From: an uncultured Desulfobacter sp.
GTDB taxonomy: Bacteria > Desulfobacterota > Desulfobacteria > Desulfobacterales > Desulfobacteraceae
Reading direction: 5' to 3'
Assembly: GCF_963665355.1 (NCBI RefSeq)
Contig: NZ_OY762229.1
Coordinates: forward strand, 1,178,001-1,242,000
Length of the DNA: 64,000 bases
The notes under the pieces were generated by a model. The model did no database searches and was not told where the DNA came from. It saw nothing but the letters and a program-made list of their open reading frames with translations. Position numbers and translations under genes: made by a program. This document shows positions 30,511 through 42,737 of this stretch, piece by piece; within the stretch, counting starts at the first letter, position 1; each line of letters begins with the position of its first letter.

Positions 30511-31866
30511 ATGAAAATTCTCATTGTGGATGACGAAGATATCTCCAAAAACATTCTGCTCTCTAAAATGGCCCACATGGGAACCTGCGTGGCTGTAAAC
30601 AATGCCAAAGAGGCCCTGGAAGAACTTGACAAGGCAAAGACGGACAATCAGCCCTTTGATCTCATAACACTTGATGTGGCCATGCCCGGCATGGGCGGCC
30701 AGGAACTTCTTGAACATATCCGGAAAAATGAGATCAAGAACAAAATACCCAAAGACGATCGGGTAAAAATTCTTATGATAACATCCCGGATGAATGTGGG
30801 CACAATTAATGCCTGCATCAAACGAGGATGCAACGGATACCTTACAAAACCCGTGAGCCAGACCCAGTTGATTCAAAGTATTTCCCAAATGGGCTTTGAA
30901 CTTGAGCAGGCAGAAAACAGCGGCGAAAAAGAGTTGTCCTCCAGTTCAGGCGTGGCAGAGATTATTAAACGATTTTATTCGGGAAAAATCATACTGCCGG
31001 TGTTCCCGAGCATTGTCAAAGAAATTGAAGAGCTGATGGCCGGCAAAGACCCTTCCGTTGATGACCTGGCAAAAATTGTGGAAAAGGATCTGGTCATCTC
31101 AGGCAAGCTCATCACCGTTGCCAACTCTTCCCTATACAAAGGGCTGGACGATGTAAACAGCCTTAATGGCGCGTTGGTTAGGCTTGGGCTTAAACACACC
31201 CTGGCCGCATGTTCGGCCCTTGCGACAAGAAACCTTTTTGATTCAGACAATGAAGCGTTGAAAATCGAAATGGACAAGCTGTGGGTTCACTCCTTTGCCG
31301 TGGCATCCCTGGCAAGGCGTCTGGCCGAGGAAAAAGGGTTTGACAACCTGGATACTGTTTTCCTGATGGGCCTGGTCCATGATATCGGCAAAATGCTTTT
31401 AATGAAGGCTTTTGTGGACGTGTATCCGGATGTCTCCATCAGTGATGAAAGCCTGCAGCTTGCCATTCACGAAATCCACACCACCTTTGGTGGCGTCCTG
31501 CTGAAAAAAATGCACTTTTCCAAACAAATCATAAAAATTGCCGAATTTCACCACTGGGACAAGTTTGAGGGTAATACGGACAAAGAGCTTCTTGTAATCA
31601 GTCTTGCCGATTCTCTGACCAGGCTGCTGGGATTCAGCGTTCTTTCAAAAAAGGATGAAGACAATACTCCTGAATTTGAAGAAGGCGATCTTGCCCTGGA
31701 AGTGGAAAATGATGAAGTTAAAAAATTTGAGCTGGACCACGATAAAATCATGGAAGAACTGTCCGGAGTGTCTGCCCTGAAAGTTCTGGACCTGGATCCT
31801 GAAAAGGTATTTTCAATCCTTGAGCAGATTCAGCCCATGATCAAGGAAAATTCCCGTGCGTTCTGA
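30511..31866 (+). CDS. Response regulator with HDOD output domain
   Basis: 451 residues. The receiver domain is at 1-125 (D7/D8 acidic pair, phospho-acceptor D55 in T-L-D-V-A-M-P-G, T-K-P at about 110). An HDOD domain follows at about 165-360 (L-P-V-F-P-S-I, V-A-N-S-S-L-Y, L-G-L-K-H, and a retained V-H-D-I-G-K and H-H-W). The acidic C-terminal tail (about 365-451) is unassigned. HDOD proteins are non-enzymatic adaptors in many signalling and motility circuits. With the gene 17 bp upstream it makes a two-gene signalling operon with no histidine kinase beside it. AAGGAC lies before the ATG. Confidence 0.9.
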   Translation: MKILIVDDEDISKNILLSKMAHMGTCVAVNNAKEALEELDKAKTDNQPFDLITLDVAMPGMGGQELLEHIRKNEIKNKIPKDDRVKILMITSRMNVGTINACIKRGCNGYLTKPVSQTQLIQSISQMGFELEQAENSGEKELSSSSGVAEIIKRFYSGKIILPVFPSIVKEIEELMAGKDPSVDDLAKIVEKDLVISGKLITVANSSLYKGLDDVNSLNGALVRLGLKHTLAACSALATRNLFDSDNEALKIEMDKLWVHSFAVASLARRLAEEKGFDNLDTVFLMGLVHDIGKMLLMKAFVDVYPDVSISDESLQLAIHEIHTTFGGVLLKKMHFSKQIIKIAEFHHWDKFEGNTDKELLVISLADSLTRLLGFSVLSKKDEDNTPEFEEGDLALEVENDEVKKFELDHDKIMEELSGVSALKVLDLDPEKVFSILEQIQPMIKENSRAF

Positions 31867-31917
31867 TACCCCTGCAACGGGCATCAGAGTTGCTATGAAA
31901 CCATAGCTCTATATCAC

Positions 31918-32060
31918 TTATACGGTCTGCTCCTTTTGCATGATATCTTTTCTCAAGCAGTCGTGTTTTAGCAGCATCTCAACCTGAAGGGACGACAAGG
32001 GGCGATGAAAAAAGAACCCCTGGGCTTCCGGACAATGCGTTGCCGTAAGGGATGAAAATT
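31918..32060 (-). pseudogene. C-terminal remnant of an EAL-domain gene
   Basis: Read leftwards, about 46 codons end at TAA 31918-31920 and give H-C-P-E-A-Q-G-F-F-F-H-R-P-L-S, the conserved end of EAL (c-di-GMP phosphodiesterase) domains (E-A-Q-G-Y-x-F-S-R-P-L). The similarity stops at the left end of the insertion element. The rest of the gene is not on the far side of the element, so this is a truncated fragment with no start. Confidence 0.8.
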
Positions 32061-33352
32061 AAATAACATAGACTCAATTACGTTTCAGCGGTTGTGCCCT
32101 GTAATTCCATTTTCCCAAATATTCATCAAAAATAATTCTCATATTCTCTTTGAAACCTTCTGAATATTTTCTTCCTATTTCATATGTCTTTTGCACAATA
32201 TGAGCTTTTACTTCCAATCCAGTTTGCGTTCTGGTCGTTTCAATCAACTCTTTCACAAAACTATAACCCATTAAAATAACACCTTTTAAAGCTCTTGTGA
32301 TATGTGGAAACACTTTGTGCTCCACGGGATTCCATTTAGATGTATAGGGAGGGTAATGAGCAACACGGATTTCTACTCCTATCCTATCCGAAAGTTTTTG
32401 AAGATCTTCTTTAAAAATATAGTGACGAAATGAGTTACTGCCGCCTCCATCAGCCAGCATAAGAATTGATGTGCAATTTGGGTATTGAAACTGACCATAA
32501 GATTCCCAACATAACTGCAATGAATCACAGGCAAACTCGCTTGTGTCTTTGCTGATGCCAATATTGACATAGGCCTTGTTGCATTTTATATCATAAACGA
32601 TGTGAGGAATTATTACCCATCAGCAAGATATGAAAAATCATGGTCATACACGTCTATCACCTGAGTACTATAAATATGACCATCCCGATATAAATTGCCT
32701 AAAAATTCTTTTTTTTTGTATCCACACTGATGATCGGATTGCCATCCATCAGATATTGTTCTCTTAATCTTGCGATATTTTCAAACTGCTCATTTCGGTC
32801 TTCAGAAGAGCCAATAGCAATCGTCTTGGCCGCTTTACGTTTGACAAAATTATGTTTTTTTAACAGCTTTTTAACGACGGTAACACTGTTGGAGATTCCG
32901 TCCTCTTTCATTTTTGCTGCAATTTTCTTATGGCTTAAATTCGTCCAACGAATTTTGCTATTCATGGGGTCACCAGCAATATGGTTATCTATCACTCTGA
33001 GAAATATTTCATCTATATTATCAGTGGTTTCTATAACCGATTTTTCCCCGGCCCCTATCTTTCGAATCATGTCATTTGGAACTGTTTCAGGATTTTCTAA
33101 CTCGTGTATACCTCTATATAAAGTCATCTTGCTGCAACCAAGGAGCTCCATGATATATGCTTTACCTCCTCGAGGTAATTTAAGAGCTTCAACTGCTGTA
33201 TATGCCGTTTTTCTTTCTCTGATAACCTGGAATAGGTCTCTTTTATGAACCTCTCTATTTCAGGAGGATACGGTGTTAATGGTTTAGGGCCAAATTTTTT
33301 ATTTTGATGCTTCACAGTGCCTCGTTTTTTGTATATTGAACGTCACTGTTAC
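32055..33352 (-). mobile_element. ISAzo13-family insertion sequence, decayed
   Basis: An element of about 1.3 kb carrying one frameshifted transposase. Possible imperfect ends are TAACATAGAC at the left (about 32063) and GTAACAGTGAC read inwards from the right (about 33352); both are followed by CAAT, but the match is short and exact boundaries are uncertain. Its left end cuts the EAL gene remnant. No target duplication was identified. Confidence 0.7.
32074..33315 (-). pseudogene. ISAzo13-type transposase with three frameshifts
   Basis: Joining frames gives a near full-length transposase of about 410 residues: an N-terminal helix-turn-helix part (M-E-L-L-G-C-S-K-M-T-L-Y-R-G-I), I-S-V-D-T-K-K-K-E with the first catalytic Asp, Y-D-H-D-F, the second catalytic motif L-A-D-G-G-G-S-N, and H-Y-P-P-Y-T-S-K-W-N-P-V-E-H with the catalytic Glu. 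These are signatures of the ISAzo13 family DDE domain. The frame shifts by -1 at about 33205-33215 (A5 run), at 32709-32717 (A9 run on the coding strand) and at about 32618-32625 (GGG). As it stands it is broken in four pieces unless frameshifting occurs. Confidence 0.85.
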
Positions 33353-33484
33353 CATCTCATATTATAGGGGAAATTCTGGTTACGAAGCAGATTATAAACA
33401 ACCCTTTGAAATATAGCTATAAGGGGCTTGCAAAAAATAGATTATTTTTCAACGCTGCAGGTGGGAGACTTTTCATTCAAACAC

Positions 33485-33530
33485 GAATAAAAAAAGCCCC
33501 CCCCGAAAGCATTTCGGGGGGGGCTTAAGA
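33485..33530 (-). terminator. Strong terminator of the isocitrate dehydrogenase gene
   Basis: A perfect 15-bp stem, 33494-33508 with 33512-33526, containing eight C opposite eight G and a 3-nt loop. On the minus strand it is followed by seven T. It lies 23 bp beyond the icd stop. Confidence 0.95.
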
Positions 33531-33549
33531 ACGTCAGATGATAAGCGGA

Positions 33550-36210
<2,661 letters not shown>

Positions 36211-37170
36211 ATGAAAATAGTTGTTCTTGATGGATATACCTTAAACCCGGGGGACCTGACCTGGGAAAAATTTTCAGAAATAGGTGATCTTGAAGTCTAC
36301 GACAGAACAAGCCAGAACCAGATCCTGGAGCGAACAACTGATGCCGATATTGTGTTGACAAATAAAACAGTGCTGACAGCCCAGACCATTGAGGCAATGA
36401 ACAAGGTAAAGTATATCGGGGTATTGGCAACGGGCGTGAATGTCGTCGATCTTGAATACACAAAAAAAGCTGGTATTACGGTTACTAATGTTCCCGGCTA
36501 TTCCGGTTCTTCGTCAGCCCAGATGGTTTTTTCCCTGATTCTGGAATTGACAAACAGGGTCGGACACCACAGTCGGACGGTAACTAACGGAAAATGGTCT
36601 GAATCTGAGGATTTCTGCTATTGGGATTATCCTTTGGTGGAATTGGAAGGCCTTACCTTAGGTATTGTGGGATATGGGGGTATCGGCAAAGAGGTCGCGC
36701 GAATCGGATTGGTTTTCGGAATGAATATTCTGATCTACAACCGCTCTGTCCCGCCTGATCTTCCCGAGGGCATCACCTATTCGGATCTGGACAACCTGAT
36801 CCGTAACAGCGATATCATATCCCTGCATTGTCCTCTGACGCCTCAGACAAAAGGAATGATCAACAAAGAAACCCTGGCCCAAATGAAAAAAACATCCTAT
36901 GTGATCAACACCTCCCGGGGACCGCTGATTGTGGAAAATGATCTGGCTGATTTTTTAAATGAAGGCCGTATTGCAGGAGCTGCAATGGATGTCCTTGACA
37001 AAGAACCACCGGACAAGGACTGCCCGTTGCTGACGGCCAAAAACTGTTACATTACGCCCCATATTGCCTGGGCAACCATATCATCAAGACAAAGATTGAT
37101 GTCCATTGCTGTTGAAAACATAAAAAGCTATCTGGCAGGAAAACCACAAAATACAGTTCCCAGAAAGTAA
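36211..37170 (+). CDS. D-2-hydroxyacid dehydrogenase (hydroxypyruvate reductase-like)
   Basis: 319 residues of the NAD-dependent D-isomer-specific 2-hydroxyacid dehydrogenase family. The nucleotide-binding loop is G-Y-G-G-I-G (about 151-156). The catalytic Arg is in N-T-S-R-G-P, the Glu in D-K-E-P-P and the His in T-P-H-I-A-W. The order and the D-x-L-D-K-E-P-P ending best fit glycerate dehydrogenase/hydroxypyruvate reductase, though 2-ketoacid specificity cannot be read from sequence. AAGGAAGG stands before the ATG. It is a single gene. Confidence 0.88.
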   Translation: MKIVVLDGYTLNPGDLTWEKFSEIGDLEVYDRTSQNQILERTTDADIVLTNKTVLTAQTIEAMNKVKYIGVLATGVNVVDLEYTKKAGITVTNVPGYSGSSSAQMVFSLILELTNRVGHHSRTVTNGKWSESEDFCYWDYPLVELEGLTLGIVGYGGIGKEVARIGLVFGMNILIYNRSVPPDLPEGITYSDLDNLIRNSDIISLHCPLTPQTKGMINKETLAQMKKTSYVINTSRGPLIVENDLADFLNEGRIAGAAMDVLDKEPPDKDCPLLTAKNCYITPHIAWATISSRQRLMSIAVENIKSYLAGKPQNTVPRK

Positions 37171-37218
37171 GGACCAGGGTCGTCGCATGCAATTAATAGT
37201 GAGAAAGCCGGTTCAACC

Positions 37219-38019
37219 CTAAGATATTTGTTGACGAATTTTTGCAATTTCAGCGGCCACAAGATCAAAATGCTGGCCCTGAAATTGCGGATGATGGGCG
37301 TCGGAACCCAGAATCAGGGGGATGTTTCTTTTCATGGCTTCACGGATGATCCAGTAGGACGGATAGGGAGCTGCAGCCGCATGGTGCAGGCCGTTGGTAT
37401 TGATTTCCATTTTCATACCTGCACCGGCAATGGTGTCCAGGGTATCGTGGATCAGCTCCCGGTACCAGTCCGATTTTTCGTCAAAATATTTATTGTCCAG
37501 ATTGTGTTTTTTGAGCACATCCAGGTGACCCACCGCATCAAACCATCCGGTTGAAGCAGCCTGACAAACCAACGCATAGTATTCCCGGCAAAAGGCCTGA
37601 AAATCATTCCGGAAAGCCCGGGTCAAAGTCTGCCTGAAATCATCCTCCCGGCCGTTGATCAGAAACACGCCCTGGTGTGTTGCGATTTGATGAACCGAAA
37701 TCAAAAGCATATCCCACCCCAGGTCCCTGACATTTTTTACCCACTGTTCGTGGCCCGGGATATATTCCATCTCCATGCCGGACAAGATGGTCAGATTTTG
37801 TTTGTGGGTACGGGCAGCTTTCTGTATTGCATCACGGTAGTTCCCGATCTGTTCCAGGTCCATGGCATAGCGGGTTTTAAAGGGCAGGGGCATGTGATCT
37901 GTGATGGCAATAGTTTCAAGCCCTTTTTCAATGGCGGATTTCGCCATCTGGTCTATGGTTGCACTGCCGTCGGAAAAAGTGGAATGCATGTGGCAGTCCA
38001 GCCGGGTGTTAATGATCAA
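37219..38019 (-). CDS. PHP-domain phosphoesterase (histidinol-phosphatase type)
   Basis: 266 residues of the PHP fold, which binds three metal ions. Metal ligands are visible in D-C-H-M-H-S-T-F-S-D-G (about 8-18), I-T-D-H-M, G-M-E-M-E-Y, S-V-H, G-H-L-D, E-I-N-T-N-G and L-G-S-D-A-H-H. The HisK-type histidinol phosphatases have this pattern, but no his genes are nearby, so the substrate is uncertain. The start is TTG at 38019, preceded by GGGAGG at 6 bp spacing; an out-of-frame ATG five bases upstream opens only a four-codon frame. Confidence 0.85.
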   Translation of the reverse strand: MIINTRLDCHMHSTFSDGSATIDQMAKSAIEKGLETIAITDHMPLPFKTRYAMDLEQIGNYRDAIQKAARTHKQNLTILSGMEMEYIPGHEQWVKNVRDLGWDMLLISVHQIATHQGVFLINGREDDFRQTLTRAFRNDFQAFCREYYALVCQAASTGWFDAVGHLDVLKKHNLDNKYFDEKSDWYRELIHDTLDTIAGAGMKMEINTNGLHHAAAAPYPSYWIIREAMKRNIPLILGSDAHHPQFQGQHFDLVAAEIAKIRQQIS

Positions 38020-38210
38020 ACATAGCCTCCCTGTGTAGCGTGGCCTAAATTTTATAAATATAACACGTCAAAATTAAAAGAGATGGTGCCATGGCAGATT
38101 ATTTTTTTCAAGACAACGATTTCAGGTTGACAGAAATTCAGTTTGTAAGTAAGTATTACTCACCTATTTTTCCTGCGTAAAAAATTTATAGACAATAGAG
38201 GCTGTTTTAT

Positions 38211-38804
38211 ATGACCAGTAAAGAAAAACCAGATCCCCCGGGGCGAATAAAAATAATGGCATCCTTTTCCGGACTGATGCGGGAAAAAGATTTCCACTCC
38301 ATTACCACGGCCCAGATTGCTAAAAATGCCGATGTTACCGAGGGTTTGATTTACAAATATTTCAAAGACAAAAAAGACCTTCTTTACCAGGTCCTTAATA
38401 CACATTTTCAAGATTTTCATAAAAAAATAATGGCCAGTGTGTCCAATGCCACATCCAGTATTGAAAAACTTGAACTTATTATCCTTGCCAGCCTTGAACA
38501 GTATCTGGAAAATCGCCTTCTATCCAAAATTCTGCTGCTTGAGGTCAGAAATTCCCCTGCTTTTTTCGAATCAGGCGCTTATAAAATGGTTACCCTTTAT
38601 GCGCGCACCATCCTTGAAATTATCAAGGAAGGCATCGCCTCGGGTGAAATCGCCGACCGTACTGACCCTTATCTTTTACGCAAAGTTATTATCGGGGCCA
38701 TTGAACATGCCTGCCTCGGGGAGGTTATTTTCGACAAGCCCCTGGACCTGGAAAAAACTGCAGCCGGTATTTCAGACATCATCTTCAACGGAGTGAAACA
38801 ATGA
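38211..38804 (+). CDS. TetR-family transcriptional regulator
   Basis: 197 residues. The N-terminal helix-turn-helix (about 15-55) reads I-T-T-A-Q-I-A-K-N-A-D-V-T-E-G-L-I-Y-K-Y-F and is followed by K-D-L-L-Y-Q-V, typical of TetR repressors; the helical C-terminal part should bind a ligand. Its stop overlaps the start of the acyl-CoA synthetase gene (ATGA), so it probably controls its own operon in response to an acyl-CoA or fatty acid, which is inferred from position. Confidence 0.92.
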   Translation: MTSKEKPDPPGRIKIMASFSGLMREKDFHSITTAQIAKNADVTEGLIYKYFKDKKDLLYQVLNTHFQDFHKKIMASVSNATSSIEKLELIILASLEQYLENRLLSKILLLEVRNSPAFFESGAYKMVTLYARTILEIIKEGIASGEIADRTDPYLLRKVIIGAIEHACLGEVIFDKPLDLEKTAAGISDIIFNGVKQ

Positions 38805-41008
38805 CCCAGCTCAAAGATATTGTAACAACCATTGACAATTACATTAAAACCGGAATCCAAAGCCTGAACGAAGATCTGGCCAAAGAAATTTTCAACAAAA
38901 TGGGGATGCCCGTGGTGCGGGAAATACGACGGCAATCCATTGAGGATATCCCTGGGGCGGCCCAAACTGTGGGGTACCCTGTGGTGCTCAAGGGTATTGC
39001 AAAACAGATGCTGCATAAAACCGAGGCCGGCATGGTGGAAGTGGGTATCACCAGTGAGGATCGTCTGAAAGAAGCAGCCCGGAAAATGATGTCCCGGGCC
39101 GGTGACGCCTTTGAAGCCTTCCTGGTCCAGCCCCAGATCCGGGGCCGAAGGGAGTTCACCGCAGGCATGTTCAAGGATCCCCAGTTTGGCCCGGTGATCA
39201 TGTTCGGGGTGGGCGGTGTACTTGCCGAAGCGCTGAAAGACATGGTTTTGCGCCTTGCTCCGCTGTGTGAATCTGACCTTGATGAGATGCTGGACAACCT
39301 GAAAGCCAAGGCCCTCCTAAGGCCCTTCAGGGGGGAAGCGGCTGTAAACCGTGAAGAACTGAAATCCGTACTCCGGGGCCTGTCTGACCTGGCCATGGCC
39401 TGTCCCGGAATCCGGGAAATTGATATCAACCCTTTGATTATAAGTCCGGACGGGTCACCTGTGGCGGTTGACGGACTGATGATTCTTGAAAAACCGGAGA
39501 ACACCGTCGCCCGTGTGCATCGAAAAATTGATTTCAAGGCCTTGCACGCCACGTTTCATCCCAAAACCATTGCCTTTGTGGGGGCCTCTGCTATCCCGGG
39601 CAAATGGGGTCATATGCTTCCCACAAACGCCTATGCCGGTGGATTCAAGGGCGAAATCTTTCTGGTTAATCCCAAGGGCGGCACGATTATGGGCCGCAAT
39701 GTTTACAAAACCCTTGACGACATAGAAGGCGATGTGGACCTGGCTGTGGTAACCGTGCCCGCAAACCGGGTGATAGACCTGATCCCAGCCCTGGAAAAAA
39801 AGAATGCCAAGGGCATGGTACTGATCACCAGCGGGTTCAGGGAAGTCGGTGAACATGGCAGGCAGCTTGAGGATGAGGTAATGGCTGCTGCAGCCAGTGC
39901 CGGTATTCTGGTCATCGGTCCCAACACCATGGGCATGTGCAATCCCCATGCATCACTTTACTTTTCCGGTGCCAACGCCTTTCCAAAGCCCGGCTCCACC
40001 GCCATTGTTTCCCAGTCCGGCAATCTGGGAACCCAGCTTTTAGCCTTTGCCGAGCAGCAGGGTATCGGCATCCGGGCGTTTGCAGGATCAGGCAATGAAG
40101 CCATGGTCACCATTGAAGACTTCATGCAGGCATTTGAAATTGATGACCTGACCCGTACGGTGATGCTGTATATCGAAAGCGTAAAAGACGGACGCAAATT
40201 TTTTGAATCTGCCACCCGACTTTCAAAAATCAAACCCGTTGTACTGCTCAAGGGGGGAAGAACCCGGGTGGGGGAAAAAGCTGCCTCAAGCCATACCGGA
40301 GCCATGGCTTCGGATGCAAGCGTGTTTAATGCGGCATGCACCCAGGCCGGCATAATCCAGGTGGAGCAGCCCATGGAACTGTTAGATATGTCTGCCGTTT
40401 TTTCATCTCTGCCCATGCCCAGGGGGGGGCATGTGGCCATCATGACCCTGGGCGGAGGATGGGGGGTTGTCACCACAGACCTGTGCACTGAATACGGGCT
40501 TGGGGTGCCCAAACTGTCCAAAAAAATCATTGAACGTCTTGACACATGCCTGCCGGACTTCTGGAGTCATGGCAACCCCGTGGATATTGTGGGAGAGGCA
40601 GACCCGGAAATTCCCAAAATATGCCTGGAGGAACTTTTAAAATGGGACGGATGTGATGCGGTCATTCACCTGGGAATCCACGGCAGACGCCTCCTGGTCA
40701 ATGGCATGGCAAGCGCTGTGCTGAAAGCAGATTCCGGCATAACAGAGGAAATGGCCTCCACATTTATGGCAGACGCTCTCAGGAAAGAGGAACAATATAC
40801 CCGATACACCGTTGAACTGACCCAGAAATACGGCAAACCTGTGGTCGGTGTCAGCCTTTTAACCGATGAATTGAGCCGTGCCCTTTACCGATATGACGAT
40901 CTGGATTATAAGGGGGTATTTTTCCCATCGCCGGAACGTGCCGTCAAGGCCCTGGCCGGAATGGTCCGGTATAGAAAATGGCTTGATACGACAGGAACCG
41001 GCAGATAA
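38801..41008 (+). CDS. ADP-forming acyl-CoA synthetase (acetate--CoA ligase type)
   Basis: 735 residues of the single-chain NDP-forming acyl-CoA synthetase family, which makes acid plus ATP from acyl-CoA, ADP and phosphate, or the reverse. The ATP-grasp (beta) part is first (about 10-235: [24 protein letters not shown]). The CoA-binding part follows (about 250-380: I-A-F-V-G-A-S) and then the ligase part with the phosphohistidine motif S-S-H-T-G-A (H498). This beta-then-alpha order is the reverse of many homologues. It is translationally coupled to the TetR gene, 22 bp before panB. The substrate acid is not known. Confidence 0.9.
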   Translation: MTQLKDIVTTIDNYIKTGIQSLNEDLAKEIFNKMGMPVVREIRRQSIEDIPGAAQTVGYPVVLKGIAKQMLHKTEAGMVEVGITSEDRLKEAARKMMSRAGDAFEAFLVQPQIRGRREFTAGMFKDPQFGPVIMFGVGGVLAEALKDMVLRLAPLCESDLDEMLDNLKAKALLRPFRGEAAVNREELKSVLRGLSDLAMACPGIREIDINPLIISPDGSPVAVDGLMILEKPENTVARVHRKIDFKALHATFHPKTIAFVGASAIPGKWGHMLPTNAYAGGFKGEIFLVNPKGGTIMGRNVYKTLDDIEGDVDLAVVTVPANRVIDLIPALEKKNAKGMVLITSGFREVGEHGRQLEDEVMAAAASAGILVIGPNTMGMCNPHASLYFSGANAFPKPGSTAIVSQSGNLGTQLLAFAEQQGIGIRAFAGSGNEAMVTIEDFMQAFEIDDLTRTVMLYIESVKDGRKFFESATRLSKIKPVVLLKGGRTRVGEKAASSHTGAMASDASVFNAACTQAGIIQVEQPMELLDMSAVFSSLPMPRGGHVAIMTLGGGWGVVTTDLCTEYGLGVPKLSKKIIERLDTCLPDFWSHGNPVDIVGEADPEIPKICLEELLKWDGCDAVIHLGIHGRRLLVNGMASAVLKADSGITEEMASTFMADALRKEEQYTRYTVELTQKYGKPVVGVSLLTDELSRALYRYDDLDYKGVFFPSPERAVKALAGMVRYRKWLDTTGTGR

Positions 41009-41030
41009 CAAAAAGAATCAGGAGAGACCC

Positions 41031-41822
41031 ATGAGCACAAAAGTTACCACATCCAGCCTGATGAAAATGAAAAAAGAGGGCAAAAGAATCACCGCCCTCA
41101 CCGCCTATGACTATCCCTTTGCCGCCATGGTGGATAGCGCCGGAATTGATCTCATCCTTGTGGGTGATTCCGTCGGCATGGCAGTCCAGGGCTGGGACAC
41201 CACCCTGCCCGTGACCATGGATGAGATGATTTATCATACAAAACTTGTGACCCGGGCATGTAAAAGAGCCCTGGTGGTGGGCGACATGCCTTTCATGTCC
41301 TACCAGAGCAGTCTGGAAAAGGCCGTTGAAAACGCAGGCCGGTTTTTAAAGGAAGCCGGTGCCACAGCTGTCAAACTTGAAGGCGGTGCAGATGTCTGTC
41401 CTGCCATATCAGCCATGGTAAGGTCTGGGATACCTGTTCAGGCCCACATCGGCCTGACACCCCAGTCCGTACATCAGATGGGTGGATTCAAAGTGCAGCG
41501 GGATGAAGAGCGCCTGCTCAAAGACGCAAAGGATGTTGAAACAGCCGGCGCATTTTCAGTGGTCCTTGAAGGCATTCCCTCCACCATTGCCAAAAAAATT
41601 ACCGAATCTTTGACTATTCCCACCATCGGCATTGGTGCAGGCCCCTCCTGTGACGGCCAGATTCTGGTGTTTCATGACATGCTGGGCATCAATGACGGTT
41701 TTATTCCCAAATTCGTGAAAAAGTATGTGGACATTGCAGCCCTGGCTTACCAGGGTCTTAATGAATATATTAAAGAGGTTCAGGAGGGAAGTTTTCCCGC
41801 CAAGGAGCATGAATATAAATAA
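41031..41822 (+). CDS. panB: 3-methyl-2-oxobutanoate hydroxymethyltransferase
   Basis: 263 residues, the family's usual length. PanB adds a hydroxymethyl group from methylenetetrahydrofolate to 2-oxoisovalerate to make ketopantoate, the first step to pantothenate and CoA. Motifs are [17 protein letters not shown] (metal Asp), [21 protein letters not shown] and I-G-I-G-A-G. The start at 41031 has GGAGAG 5 bp upstream; a longer frame upstream overlaps the synthetase gene and is rejected. It lies between an acyl-CoA synthetase and a DUF2520 dehydrogenase gene, 3 bp before the latter. Confidence 0.96.
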   Translation: MSTKVTTSSLMKMKKEGKRITALTAYDYPFAAMVDSAGIDLILVGDSVGMAVQGWDTTLPVTMDEMIYHTKLVTRACKRALVVGDMPFMSYQSSLEKAVENAGRFLKEAGATAVKLEGGADVCPAISAMVRSGIPVQAHIGLTPQSVHQMGGFKVQRDEERLLKDAKDVETAGAFSVVLEGIPSTIAKKITESLTIPTIGIGAGPSCDGQILVFHDMLGINDGFIPKFVKKYVDIAALAYQGLNEYIKEVQEGSFPAKEHEYK

Positions 41823-41825
41823 AAC

Positions 41826-42707
41826 ATGAATACTGCCAAACGTAAATTTTCCGTGATTGGATGCGGTCGGGTGGGCACCTGCCTGGCTGCATTCCTGTTC
41901 AAGAAAAAATACGAACCCGCAGGTTTTTTCAGCAGAAGCAGAACCTCGGCCCAGGCCGCTAAAGCTGCAGCCGGGTGCGGCATGGTGTTTGACACGGCGG
42001 CCCAGTGTGCCCGGGCCGCAGATATTGTTTTTATCACGACCCCTGACGGCTTTATAGAGCCTGTCTGCGAGGATCTTGCCCGGCAGAGCGCTCTGGGACC
42101 GAAAACCATGGTTTTTCATTTGTCTGGCGCCCACTCTTCGGAAATTCTTGCCCCGGCAAAACAGGCCGGGGCAGTTGTGGGCTCCATTCATCCCCTGCAG
42201 GCTTTTACCCCTTACGAACCGGGACAGGAAAATCCCTTTAAGGGGATAAATATTTCTGTTGAAGGAGATCCCGATGCCGTTGCCCAGGGTAAGGACATTG
42301 CTGCAGCCCTTGGTGCGCTGGCCTTTGCCATCCCGACGGAATCCAAAATTCTTTACCATGCATCGGCTGTGGTGGCATCCAACTACCTTGTGAGCCTGGT
42401 AAGATTTGCCCTGACCCTGTTAATGGAAACAGGACTCAGGGAAGATGCGGCATTTGAAATTTTATCGCCCCTGATCCAGGGCACCCTCTCCAATATAGGT
42501 TCAAAGGGCTGCACCCGTGCCCTTACAGGTCCTGTAGCCCGGGGGGATCATGAAACAGTATCCCGGCACCTCGCCGACATTGACCAAAAATTACCACAGT
42601 TTTCAACCCTGTACCGCCTGCTGGGTTCCCATACCCTGGATATTGCCAAGGACGGGGGAGGACTGCCTGAAGAGGCTAAGCAAATTTTATCCAGCCTTCT
42701 TAAATAG
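41826..42707 (+). CDS. Rossmann/DUF2520 dehydrogenase, possible ketopantoate reductase
   Basis: 293 residues. An N-terminal NAD(P)-binding Rossmann domain (V-I-G-C-G-R-V-G at about 11-18, V-F-I-T-T-P-D-G) is followed by a helical dimerisation domain (about 165-290), as in the Rossmann-like plus DUF2520 proteins of the 6-phosphogluconate/ketopantoate reductase superfamily. It begins 3 bp after panB, and no classical panE is seen, so reduction of ketopantoate to pantoate is a sensible proposal. This rests on neighbourhood only; proline-type or other ketoacid substrates are possible. Confidence 0.8.
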   Translation: MNTAKRKFSVIGCGRVGTCLAAFLFKKKYEPAGFFSRSRTSAQAAKAAAGCGMVFDTAAQCARAADIVFITTPDGFIEPVCEDLARQSALGPKTMVFHLSGAHSSEILAPAKQAGAVVGSIHPLQAFTPYEPGQENPFKGINISVEGDPDAVAQGKDIAAALGALAFAIPTESKILYHASAVVASNYLVSLVRFALTLLMETGLREDAAFEILSPLIQGTLSNIGSKGCTRALTGPVARGDHETVSRHLADIDQKLPQFSTLYRLLGSHTLDIAKDGGGLPEEAKQILSSLLK

Positions 42708-42737
42708 TGCCTATTGGGTAATTTTACGTTCAAACAC

